Shown piece by piece: positions 9,410-18,639 of a stretch of 64,000 bases of DNA. The position numbers and the translations under genes were made by a program. Source of the stretch: Hortaea werneckii (Eukaryota; Ascomycota; Dothideomycetes; Mycosphaerellales; Teratosphaeriaceae). Under the pieces are notes generated by a model. That model was not told where the DNA came from. It saw only the letters and a list, made by a program, of their open reading frames with translations, and searched no databases. Within the stretch, counting starts at the first letter, position 1; every line of letters begins with the position of its first letter. The stretch covers positions 62,001-126,000 of the forward strand of contig JBAOKB010000175.1 of the NCBI GenBank assembly GCA_037044905.1. The letters run 5' to 3'.

Positions 9410-10384
9410 TCAGGCCTTGAACTTGACTTCAGCCTTCGCCGCCGCAGCATCCTGCGGTTCGTTCTGGACCATCGACATGACGCGCTTCCCCGCCATACTC
9501 GTGACGGTCTCGATCAATTTCCCCTCCTGATGCAGGGCGGCGATATCGTCTCCGCCTCCGATCGACTTGCCGTTGATAAGGACATTAGGGACGGTGCGTC
9601 TGCCTGTGGACTTCTGCAGCGCGGCTTGCAGGCCGGGACCGAGCTGGTGCTGGTCCAGCTCGACGACGTAGGGGGCCGGCGTGATGTTGTACATGTCGAG
9701 GAGGATATGCTTGGCTTTCTTGCTGAAGGGGCAGAAGCTCTTGCTGAAGATGATGATGGGGCCTTTCTTGAGGATGTCGTTGAGTTCCGTTTCCACGGCG
9801 TGATCCTCTTCGGACTCCGGGCCGGGTTTCTCTTGGATGGGGTTTGATGCTTTGGCCGCGACGTTGCCGACTTTGGCGACGCCGTCGTCGTCGCTGGCGG
9901 TTGCCGGCTTGGTCGGTACAACCTTCTCCCCTTTGGACATGGTCTTGCGGCCTGCTACCGGCTTGACGTTGTCTGCGTCTTCGAGGACCTTGTCCGCCGC
10001 TGTCCCTGCTTTGGCCTTTGCGCTCTCGGCTGCCTCACCAAGGTCCTCGACCAGCGGTTTCTGCTTCTCCTTTCCTGTGCCTGCTCCGGCAGCCTTTGCA
10101 GCATCTCCTCCGACATTTACCGCAATGCTCTCATCCGACACCGCTGCCGATACCGCCGCATCGTGTTCCTCCTGGATCTTCTCCACCCGGGCCAGACGCG
10201 CCTTCTCTTCCGCTATGATATCCTGCCTCGCCTCGGCATCTTGCCGATTCTTAATGGCCTCGACGGTCCGGGTGTAGAAAGGGGAGTTGTAGGTGTTCTT
10301 CGCGCCATTGCTGACGTAAAAGATGATCAGAACGGTCAAGAGCGCTATCAGGCCCGTGATCTTCATGCGCCGACTGGACGGCAT
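9410..10384 (-). CDS. Membrane-anchored monothiol-type glutaredoxin
   Basis: A 324-residue protein with an N-terminal signal anchor, a long charged linker and a C-terminal glutaredoxin domain. This is the layout of Grx6/Grx7-type enzymes of the early secretory pathway. Residues about 8-25 form a single hydrophobic segment (ITGLIALLTVLIIFYV). Residues about 40-200 are rich in Ala, Lys and Glu and probably disordered or coiled. The domain starts at about residue 208 with IIIFSKSFCPFSKKAK. The active site CPFS keeps only the first cysteine, so it is monothiol. TVPNVLINGKSIGG gives the cis-proline and glutathione-binding glycines. A single intact exon. The linker is unusually long for the group. 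ER or Golgi location is inferred from the anchor. Confidence 0.85.
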   Translation of the reverse strand: MPSSRRMKITGLIALLTVLIIFYVSNGAKNTYNSPFYTRTVEAIKNRQDAEARQDIIAEEKARLARVEKIQEEHDAAVSAAVSDESIAVNVGGDAAKAAGAGTGKEKQKPLVEDLGEAAESAKAKAGTAADKVLEDADNVKPVAGRKTMSKGEKVVPTKPATASDDDGVAKVGNVAAKASNPIQEKPGPESEEDHAVETELNDILKKGPIIIFSKSFCPFSKKAKHILLDMYNITPAPYVVELDQHQLGPGLQAALQKSTGRRTVPNVLINGKSIGGGDDIAALHQEGKLIETVTSMAGKRVMSMVQNEPQDAAAAKAEVKFKA

Positions 10385-11836
10385 TGCGGGCGGCCAATGG
10401 AATGTCGATCCCGATCAATGCAGATGGAGCAGAGAGGGAGTGCCTGTAGGTAATTCGAAGTCGAAGCCCGTCCGACTTGAAAAGGTAATGTCGCGGGGAC
10501 AGTTAAGGGACAGGTAGTGAATTGAAATGTAGAGAGCGATGTGAAGAGAAAGCGATGACCAAGGTAGTCAACCTGACGCAACAGCCAACCGACGGATTGC
10601 CCTGTGAAACCGTGGTTCCAGTTGCGGTGCCTTGGCCAGTGGTAAGAATAGCGGGTCAGACAGACAGCTCAGTTTCACCCGCCGCACGCTGCAGTCCTGC
10701 GGCCCTGACGGCTAAAGGCAGCGGAGAAGAGAAGAGAAGAGAAGAGATTGGGGCGGACAGCGATGTCACAGTAGTCGATTGGAACAACGTGTCAATCAAG
10801 GACGTGGTCGACCTGTACCTGGTCTTTAAAGCAGGTGCTCTACGAGTGTATTACCCCTGATTCTGGACCTTTTGGTTGATGCGCGCAGCAGCTGACCTGG
10901 TCACTACTGATCACCTGCACGGCAGTAGCGGCTCGTCTGATCGGAAGGCCGCTGCTAGCTTCCCACCCCCGCATCTGATAGGCACTATAAAAAACTTCCG
11001 AGGCGCGCGGCATGCTTGGCCGCAGGTCCGCCTAGGGTGTCTATTAACTCTAATCGTCCATTCGAAATCACAGCAGTCGTGCTATGTCCTGATGCTGATC
11101 CTGATGCTGGATTGCACGGTGTGAACATGACTAGAAGAGGTGTGAAGATCAAGCATTGGCTCCCAAAAGGAAGAGAGCAGTCCAGAGCATAGTCGATCCT
11201 GATGACGATATGTTTACATGCATTGACCTGATATTTGAAATCAATTATGTATCCACACGCTGTAATAACACCTAGCTTTTAACGTGGCTGATACATTTCA
11301 TGACCTCAGAGAAGTAGATTTACCGTGGCACGATGCCATGCCGTCCAGTGTTCCATGAGACGAGGACTTCTTCCTAAGCCACACCCGAAGCCCTCTCTAC
11401 CTGATGCAAAGGCTTTGCCTCCGTCATCCCCTACCGAGCCCTTCCCTAATCCAGTGCACGTGGCCAACCCCATGTGGACATCACAGTGATCTCGGACACA
11501 CTATCTACTTCTCTCACTTCGCTGTCAGCAAATAAACCACTCCCAATCTCAACAACAATCTCCAAGCAAAAAGAAAAGCTGCAGCTCTCAGACTTGCCTT
11601 TCGCAGGTCATCGACATCCCACTCTCCCCCCTGCACCTACCGCTCGACCACAACACTCGCATACTGCAAGGCGGGTTGAGACGGCGGGATGCGAGGGAAG
11701 GGGAGGGAACATCTCGTAAGTATCTGAGATTAGTGGCAAGAGTACCACATCCCATCATCAGAGCAGCTGGAGGGGAGAAGGAAAGGGGGGTGAAAGAAAA
11801 CAAGGCGGGCTACTCACGTTCAAAGTCCGTATCAAC
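10385..11836. other. Intergenic, glutaredoxin promoter side
   Basis: About 1.45 kb between the glutaredoxin start and the stop of the asparagine-synthetase-like gene. It should hold the glutaredoxin promoter. A short GAGAA repeat lies near 10723-10748 and a TATAAAA-like sequence at about 10986. A plus-strand frame at 10522-10860 (112 codons) has no recognisable domain. Confidence 0.4.
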
Positions 11837-13799
11837 TCAACAACTCCGTGCCTTTCGTCCGACCTTTTCCATCTTCGCAGTCCGCGCACCGAATTGGATC
11901 TATACGCCAACCTCGTTAGTCGCAAGCCGGGGAAGAAACACGCGCATTGAAACCCAATGCGCTGAGGTAGTAGTCCCCAAACAACTTACCGCACGCTTCT
12001 TCTCCCTCGCCACCCCCCGCATCCCCAGCCTCCAAGCCAAACACCTCAACACCTTCTTCTCCGGCATCAACCCTCCACCCGCTCCATCTCCCTCCCCTCC
12101 TCCTTCTCCTCCAGCACCTTCTCCCCCTCCTTCTTCTTCTCCTCCCCAAACCCACACTTCTCCACAACCGGCGCCTTAAGAGCCCACATCAACACCCTCT
12201 CGTCCAAGAACGGAAACCGCACTTCGCGGCCCCAATGGCTAATCACGCGATCGTCGCGTCCGAGGTTCCGTTTCCCCAACCGCGCCACATCGAGCTCGAG
12301 CTCGTCCAACAGCCCTGGGAAACCGTGTCGGTGATAGGCCGTCGTGTGGCGCTGATAGCCGCCGAAAAGCTCATCGGCGCCTAAGCCTGAAAGCAGGACC
12401 CTCGCAGCGGTGGTGGTGGTGGTGTAGGGTGGTATTGTGTCTGGTTGCTGTAGATGTGAGGGTGCCCGTGCCGCGCGCGGCGAAGTAGAGGGCGTAGGAG
12501 ATGCTGAGGTCCATTTCCGTGTTGTGCGGGTGCATGAGGTTGATGATGCGCTGGCGGTGGTGCGTCGTTTCGTCGTAGGGGATGTTGATTGCGATGAACC
12601 TCCAGTGCCGGTCGGGGCAGACCTTCTGGAGTTCGGCGTGGGCGGCTCTTCCGGTGATGCGGTCGGGACAGAGCTCGTATGCTGTCTGGCTGTCTTTTCC
12701 GGGACTCGGATGACTTGTGGATCCGGGGGTTCTGGAAGGCGACGTTGAGTAGATCGATGGTTTCGGATGGTGGGAGGATGTCGTGAGCTAGTCGTGCGAG
12801 GACGGTGCAATCTAAGCCGCCGGAGAAGAGAATGGCGAGTCGTGCTGCAGCATGTTCATCGACCGGAGCGTCACGTAGGCCTGGATGGTCGGGTATATTG
12901 AGTATTCGCTGTGACGTAGAAGCATGCAGAAGTTCGTGCAGCCGTGACACCGGAGCGGCAGAACTACGCAGTGGCTCCCACGAAGAAGGGATGTGCTTGT
13001 TCAAAGAAAGACGCGGAATCACCTACTTACCCATGAGCCTTGCTCCTCCTGAATACTATCGAAAAGACCTACTGAGCTGTGGTTGTCTGCCGGACCATCG
13101 TCCGTAAAACTGTAAGGTACTTGCGTGACAGGATATCGCCCGAGACGGGTCTCGTCTCCAGTAAGTCCACTATCCGCGGTCCGTTGTAGGTCAACACAGT
13201 ACACACCGTCGGCTTCGACCTCAGACCAGCCGCTCGATTCAGGGGAGTCAGATACACTGCTCAGCAAGAAGTCGCCGTCATCAGTGACCCTGGTTAGTAG
13301 CGATCTTCGACCCAAGAAGTCTCTTCCGAAGCACAAAACGCCAGGTCGTGGTCGTATGCAACAAAAGCATATGGTCCTGCCACTGTGGAGAGCTTGTTCG
13401 CGACTGCCGTAGCAATGTGAAAAACTGCCTCAGTCCTAGATCCAGCATCACTCGCAATTTCGTCGGTCAAAGCGGTCCGGATGAGGTCCGAAATCAATTC
13501 CGTGTCGTTCCCATCGGGCCTCTGGCCAGAAATCTCCCAAGCTTCGCCATTCCAGCAAAGCGTAAATTCACTGTGACGTTGGCCTCTGTACGGCTGCCGG
13601 ACAGTGTATCGCCCCGTAGTGACAAGACAGATGAGTGGAATTTGATGTGCTGGTTTGCAGGAGCTTCATGATGTTTCCCGGGTACCTGGACGACAAGGTC
13701 ACCAATGGCGTCTGGTCCGCGCTGCTGCAAAAGCTCCTGCAGCGTGGGCGAAGGGCATATGGGTTCTCGGCAGCTCACAGAGCAGAAGATTCCACACAT
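11837..13799 (-). CDS. Asparagine-synthetase-like protein (ASNSD1 type), six frame breaks
   Basis: Protein with an N-terminal class II glutamine amidotransferase domain and a C-terminal asparagine synthetase domain, as in yeast YML096W and human ASNSD1. The start MCGIFCSVS supplies the amidotransferase cysteine. Later motifs are CFGRDFLGRRSLL, the ATP-binding loop ILFSGGLDCT, CPDRITGR, LLSGLGADELFGGY and RFPFLDE, ending in AREKKRA-IQFGARTAK. Exons are 11990-13799 and 11837-11899, with a clean intron (gtaagt...tatag). The first exon changes frame about six times, near 13605, 13340, 13027, 12695, 12450 and 12070. Four look like one-base losses and two like one-base gains. With those corrections the total is 1875 nt (624 aa), a normal family length. 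No extra in-frame stop is needed. It may be poor sequence or a young pseudogene. Confidence 0.75.
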
Positions 13800-14316
13800 T
13801 CTTCGGCGACAAAGCTCTGTGTGAAATCACTAACAATTTTCCCACGGCTCAAGCAGGACGGTCGTCGTCCGTTGTCGGCTCTACTGCTGGCCACTGCGTT
13901 GTGAGCTACAATCTTTCATACCTAGGCTTCGTACATCGCATTGTTCTCCGACTTCCCAGCAGCCTAGGTAATTTGAGGTTCTTCCGCTTGGACGTCGCAG
14001 CCAAGCCCTCGGTTCCTACCGGTCGGCAGCCCGGCAGCGTCGCATCTGCTCGCGTGCCGCCCGGTGGCGCTAAGGTGCACACCGAAGATCCCTCGAGTTG
14101 GCGCCTTGCCCGCATACTTCGACGTCCAAAAGTAAAGCCTACACATGACATCTTTGAGCTGGTCTTGGAGACATCACCTCGCTTGCCCCCTCTTGGACTC
14201 CGTTTCCTTTGGTTGCGACACACAAGAATCTGGATCTGGAATCTCGCGCAAGACGACCTAGGATTGTTTAAACGATTGCGACGAGACCCGGCGTTCCTTG
14301 CCCCGGATCAGGCGTG

Positions 14317-14469
14317 TGAGGTCACCGTTGCTACACCCGTGCAGCACCTTCCCGAAGAATCCAAGGCGTGAGGCTTTGAGGTCACTATTGCTACTGCCTC
14401 GAGTAGACCTGAGATCACTGCTGCGACACAGTGACTGCCTCAGGGGAGAATTGAGGTCACTATTGCTAC
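14317..14469 (+). repeat. Four dispersed copies of an 18-bp element
   Basis: Copies at 14317, 14377, 14410 and 14452 match TGAGGTCACYRTTGCTAC. Two copies are identical (tgaggtcactattgctac), one differs at two positions and one is more degenerate. Spacing is 60, 33 and 42 bp, all in the same orientation. They sit just upstream of a TATA box, which suggests transcription-factor sites. Confidence 0.8.
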
Positions 14470-14508
14470 CTTCGCTGCGGTGTAAGAACCGCCTGACGAA
14501 CCTCGCCA

Positions 14509-14515
14509 TATAAAA
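14509..14515 (+). promoter_or_regulatory. Probable TATA box for MPV17-like gene
   Basis: The sequence TATAAAA lies about 300 bp before the MPV17-like start and 40 bp after the last 18-bp repeat. If used, transcription would begin near 14540-14550 and give a leader of about 270 nt containing an upstream ATG at 14540. Confidence 0.5.
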
Positions 14516-14815
14516 CCTCGCCGTGCGCGCTCCTCCAAAATGGTCATCAACGACACGCGCAGAAGGCTACTGCGCCAATTAAATAGCCGCTACATATATG
14601 GAAGATATGTACGTCACCTACTCCTGCCCCCATCAATCTTGATTTCCCCTTCCCTTGATACAAGCTGGCGTGGACAATCCATAGAGCGTTCGAGAAGCTG
14701 CGATCAATTGATTGGACGGGCTCCGCGTCTTGTGACAAAGAGCACATGCTGACATCTACGATTCGATCCATCGCAGCCTCTCCTCCATGCAATAGTCGCC
14801 CTGATCCAGATCACA

Positions 14816-15576
14816 ATGGTCTCGATACTCATCCGCAAATTCAATGCTTACTACCAAAACCGACCGGTCTTCACGACCATGATCACCAACGCCGTGTTGG
14901 GCGGGATCGCCGACACAGTCGCACAGACCCTCACAGCCTTCCAAAGGCGACAACGGCAACGGCACGGGCATGTGGATACTGAGGCAAGAGGCGACAGTAA
15001 GGATGACTTCTTCTCGGTAGAGATCAGGGAACTGGGGAAGAGGGTCCCTTGGCCAGAAAGACATGAATACAAGCAAGCACCGCCGCCCTTCGACTTTGAG
15101 AGGATGGTTCGATTCATGGCATACCCCTTCATCATGGCGCCACTGCAACACCGCTGGTTCGGCTTTCTTAACACGAGGTTCCCAGTCGGTGCGGGCTCTG
15201 GCGGCGGGACTATGAATGCCTTTAGGCGAGTCGCATTCGACCAGCTGCTCTTTGCGCCGTGCGGTCTCGCAGCCTTCTTTGCCTTCATGACGATCGCTGA
15301 GGGTGGCGGCCATAGGGAGGTGAAGAAGAAGTTCCAGGACGTCTATATTCCGGCGCTGAAGGCGAACTTTATCGTCTGGCCTGCTGTGCAGCTCATCAAT
15401 TTCCGGCTTATGCCCATTCAATTCCAGATTGTAAGTCCATGTCATGTCCTTGAACGAAGAGAGGCATCTGCTGACCTTTACTATAGCCTTTTGTCTCCAC
15501 AGTCGGTATCTTTTGGACCGCCTACCTATCCCTCACCAACTCGGCCGAAGACGAGAACATTGGACTTGAGCCTTAG
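14816..15576 (+). CDS. Mpv17/PMP22 family membrane protein (Sym1-like)
   Basis: Small four-helix membrane protein of the Mpv17/PMP22 family, which includes yeast Sym1 of the inner mitochondrial membrane and peroxisomal PMP22. Exons 14816-15430 and 15487-15576 join to 705 nt, 234 aa. The intron is gtaagt...ctatag, 56 nt. The N-terminus shows the typical start with YYQNRPVFTTMITNAVLGGIAD. The signature near the C-terminus is WPAVQLINFRLMPIQFQ followed, across the splice, by PFVSTVGIFWTAYLS. An insert of about 50 charged residues after the first helix is longer than in Sym1 and is common in fungal members. Whether it is mitochondrial or peroxisomal cannot be told. The frame is intact. Confidence 0.88.
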
Positions 15577-16386
15577 AAGGGCTTGGCAATGTACCTATAG
15601 ATTATTCTATGCATATTTTTGCGTGCTTGGCGGGGTTGCAAGTCAGGAGAATACGGATTGGTGGTGCCTTTCTGGGATAACAATAGGCCTAACAGTTGAA
15701 TTGCGTTCGGAGCATGGCGCTGATCCTCGGATTTTGATTTTCTAAACCTACATTTGTGGATACCCGTAGTGGTATTCGATTTATTCACGATCTTCTCTTG
15801 AAAATCCCTGTGCGAGGGATCACACTCACTCTCTCGCTCTCCATTTCCTCGATCCCTGTCCCGCTTGCTCGCCGCTGCACCACCCTACATAGTAAGTACC
15901 TTGGTAATAGACATGGCATCCAAAGGTCGGGTACCATCGGAGCCTGCAGCGAAGCTTTGCTGTTACAATAGCAAATATATCTCATATTTTATGGCCGCAT
16001 CTAACACGTTCGACCACAGGTTGCAGAGAACAGAGGATCCCGTCCGCTCTCCTGTACTTAAGCTGCAAACCGGCTGATTAGTATTAACGTGGGTGACCAG
16101 TTGAGAATCCCAGCTGTTGAACGTTTTCATTTTTTTTTTTTTGAAGTTCTTCCTCACGTTTTGCACCTGTGCAAGTCCGGTGTCCCGAGGTCGGTCGGAG
16201 CTCCATTTTGGTGCCTCAGGTTGTAGTTCGGTCCGCGGTCGCCCAACGCCCCGCATTACCTCACCCAGCAGAGGGGAGGGGCAGCTTCACTTTTTTGCGC
16301 CCATTGTTTATCATAGGAGTAGTTCCCGTTGAAACACCTCTCAAATCTTCAAACCGTTTGCAGATACCAATACACAAATTGCAAAC
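15577..16386. promoter_or_regulatory. Intergenic with PGK1 promoter
   Basis: About 810 bp upstream of PGK1 on the same strand as the MPV17-like gene. A T-rich run occurs at about 16129-16141, and pyrimidine-rich sequence lies close to the PGK1 start. No clear TATA box is seen. Confidence 0.45.
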
Positions 16387-17646
16387 ATGTCTCTCTCCAA
16401 CAAGCTCGCCATCACCGACTGCGATCTGAAGGGCAAGCGCGTCCTGATCCGCGTGGACTTCAACGTGCCCCTCGACAAGGAGACCAACAGCAAGATCACC
16501 AACAACCAGCGTATCGTCGGTGCTCTGCCCACGATCAAGTATGCGATCGAGAACGGCGCCAAGGCTGTGGTGCTGATGTCGCACCTCGGCCGTCCAGACG
16601 GCAAGCCGACTCCGAAGTACAGCTTGAAGCCCGTCGTGGCCGAGCTCGAGAAGCTGCTGGGCAAGCCGGTGAAGTTCACGGATGACTGCGTGGGCGCAGA
16701 GGTCGAGAAGACCGTGAACAGCACGACCGACGGCGGCATCGTACTGCTCGAGAACCTGCGCTTCCACATCGAGGAGGAGGGCTCCAGCAAGGACAAGGAT
16801 GGCAACAAGGTCAAGGCGGACAAGGCGGACGTTGAGCAGTTCAGGAAGGGGCTGACGGCTCTGGGCGACGTCTACGTCAACGATGCTTTCGGCACGGCAC
16901 ACCGCGCGCACAGCAGTATGGTCGGTGTGGACCTCCCGCAGAAGGCCTCTGGCTTCCTGGTGAAGAAGGAGCTGGACTACTTCGCCCAGGCGCTCGAGAA
17001 GCCGGAGCGGCCATTCCTCGCGATCCTGGGCGGTGCCAAGGTCAGCGACAAGATCCAGCTGATCGACAACCTGCTCGACAAGGTCAACAGCCTGATCATC
17101 TGCGGTGGCATGTCCTTCACGTTCAAGAAGGTCCTGGAGAACGTCAACATTGCCAACTCGCTGTTTGACGAGGCCGGCAGCAAGAAGGTGCCGGAGCTGA
17201 TGGAGAAGGCCAAGAAGAACAACGTCAAGATCACCCTGCCTTGCGATTACATCACGGCCGACAAGTTCGACGCCAACGCCAACACTGGCACCGCCGACGA
17301 CAAGAGCGGCATCCCCGACGGCTGGATGGGTCTCGACTGCGGCGAGAAGAGCATTCAGCTTTACAAGCAGGCTATCGACGAGGCCAAGACGATCCTGTGG
17401 AACGGCCCGCCAGGTGTCTTCGAGATGGAGAAGTTCTCCGGCGGCACCAAGGCCACGATGAACTGTGCGGTGGAGGCTGCGCAGAAGGGCAAGATCGTCA
17501 TTATTGGTGGTGGTGACACTGCCACTGTGGCGGCTAACTACGGCGTCGAGGACAAGCTGAGCCACGTCTCTACCGGCGGTGGTGCCAGCTTGGAGCTGCT
17601 CGAGGGCAAGGAGCTGCCTGGCGTTGCTGCCCTGTCCAGTAAGTAA
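16387..17646 (+). CDS. PGK1: Phosphoglycerate kinase
   Basis: Glycolytic enzyme of the cytosol that transfers phosphate between 1,3-bisphosphoglycerate and ADP. A single intact exon of 419 aa, close to the usual 415-420. Visible motifs are RVDFNVPLD (substrate-binding arginine and aspartate), MSHLGRPDG, the N-domain LLENLRFHIEEEG, the hinge after the lysine-rich helix, and the nucleotide-binding GGGDTATV and STGGGASLELLEGK near the end. The codon use is extremely biased to C- and G-ending codons, typical of a highly expressed fungal gene, and this bias creates a 434-codon antisense frame that is only a shadow. The ATG context (caaacatgtc) is a good fungal start. The absence of introns is a little unusual for a filamentous ascomycete PGK. 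Confidence 0.97.
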   Translation: MSLSNKLAITDCDLKGKRVLIRVDFNVPLDKETNSKITNNQRIVGALPTIKYAIENGAKAVVLMSHLGRPDGKPTPKYSLKPVVAELEKLLGKPVKFTDDCVGAEVEKTVNSTTDGGIVLLENLRFHIEEEGSSKDKDGNKVKADKADVEQFRKGLTALGDVYVNDAFGTAHRAHSSMVGVDLPQKASGFLVKKELDYFAQALEKPERPFLAILGGAKVSDKIQLIDNLLDKVNSLIICGGMSFTFKKVLENVNIANSLFDEAGSKKVPELMEKAKKNNVKITLPCDYITADKFDANANTGTADDKSGIPDGWMGLDCGEKSIQLYKQAIDEAKTILWNGPPGVFEMEKFSGGTKATMNCAVEAAQKGKIVIIGGGDTATVAANYGVEDKLSHVSTGGGASLELLEGKELPGVAALSSK

Positions 17647-17884
17647 AACAGGGGAACAGTCACGATGCCGAAGACAGCCCGCCCTGATGCTTGCAGAAGG
17701 TCGTAAAGCTAGGCTTTAGAGATATTGCTTCGTAGTTCAAATGGTATTAGAAACTTCATGATGGATTCCCTCCTAATCAGGGCCGTGTCGGTCCTTGACC
17801 CTGCCTTATCTTCTTCCTCTGTGCGCCGTACGCCGTCGCTGATGCTGCCCTGTATTCATTCGGTGCTCGTCATGGTGGCCCCTT

Positions 17885-18313
17885 TCACCGCTTGCCTTCC
17901 ACATTCTTCAATTGCTCCCTAATCGTAGTCGTGAGCTGGCTGCCTCGTAGCCGAAGCGGGGGTTTCGCCTTTGTACTTACTTCAACTGCACCGCGAAATC
18001 ATCGCTCGTATCGTCGTCGTCCCAGCTCTCTTCCCACAAATGTGTGTTCCCGGCTTGCTGTCCGACCTCGTCCTCCTTCGCCCAGTCTATCATTCCCCCT
18101 GTCAGTCTCCCATCTCGTATTCAAACGCCATCCTCGGACTGGATCGCCCTCTCGTTGACCTACCTTCTACCGGAAATCTTCAAACTCATCGTCCTCTTCC
18201 AGTTGCGCGGCGGGCTTCTGCGGCTGCAGCGGCTGCGAGTCGTCTTTGGCGTCCTGGGTCGTGGCGTCTTTGTGCTTGTTGAAGTTGGTGTTGCCTTGCG
18301 CTGCTCCGGACAT
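17885..18313 (-). CDS. SEM1: 26S proteasome subunit Sem1/DSS1, one frameshift
   Basis: Very small acidic protein of the 19S proteasome lid, also found in TREX-2 and BRCA2-type complexes. Exons on the minus strand are 18164-18313, 17981-18086 and 17885-17918. Exon 1 encodes MSGAAQGN... and ends in LEEDDEFEDF. Exon 2 encodes DWAKEDE and the family signature HLWEESWDDDDTSDDF. Exon 3 ends EQLKNVEGKR. After EDF the frame hits a stop (ttccggtag). Adding one C to the ttccgg run restores DFPVED-W, and then all three exons join to 291 nt (96 aa) with proper GT-AG sites (gtaggt and gtaagt). The family normally has DFPV.DW here, so a one-base loss is very likely. Since Sem1 is broadly conserved, sequence error is more likely than a true null. 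Confidence 0.85.
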
Positions 18314-18639
18314 GGTGAAGGTCTTTGCAGGGATAATTCAGGGTCTAATTCTCGATGGTGTCGGTTGGAGAGAGTGGGTGTGTCTGTGTATTGCGTGGTT
18401 TACCGAAGGCCAGAAGCTCGAGCCTCACTGACGCTGGCTGTCCATCATGCCTGAGCTCGCTGGAGCCGCATCGCCGGGGTCTTGGCACTCTTGCCTCAGG
18501 CACGATGGCGACAGCCGTTTCAGAGATGACCTGACCGAAAGCACACGACATACTGGAAGAACGAGGTTGTCCGTAATATAGATTTGCGCTGTTCTAGGCT
18601 AGTCTAGACTATGGAATGATTCACGGCGTTGTGCTGAAG
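18314..18639. other. Intergenic, SEM1 promoter / VPS9 3' end
   Basis: About 325 bp between the SEM1 start and the VPS9 stop, both on the minus strand. It contains a perfect 12-bp palindrome, TAGTCTAGACTA, at 18600-18611. The SEM1 promoter must lie here. Confidence 0.4.

Larger units (their letters stand above)
13800..14815. promoter_or_regulatory. Divergent promoter region, ASNSD1-like / MPV17-like
   Basis: About 1 kb between divergent starts. It holds four copies of an 18-bp element and a TATA box, listed separately. A plus-strand ATG at 14540 in good context (caaaatgg) opens a 70-codon frame that may be an upstream ORF or a non-coding leader. Confidence 0.5.

Noticed and set aside
16261..17565. 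434-codon antisense frame across PGK1
   Set aside because: It is the mirror of strongly C/G-biased PGK1 codons and has no domain.
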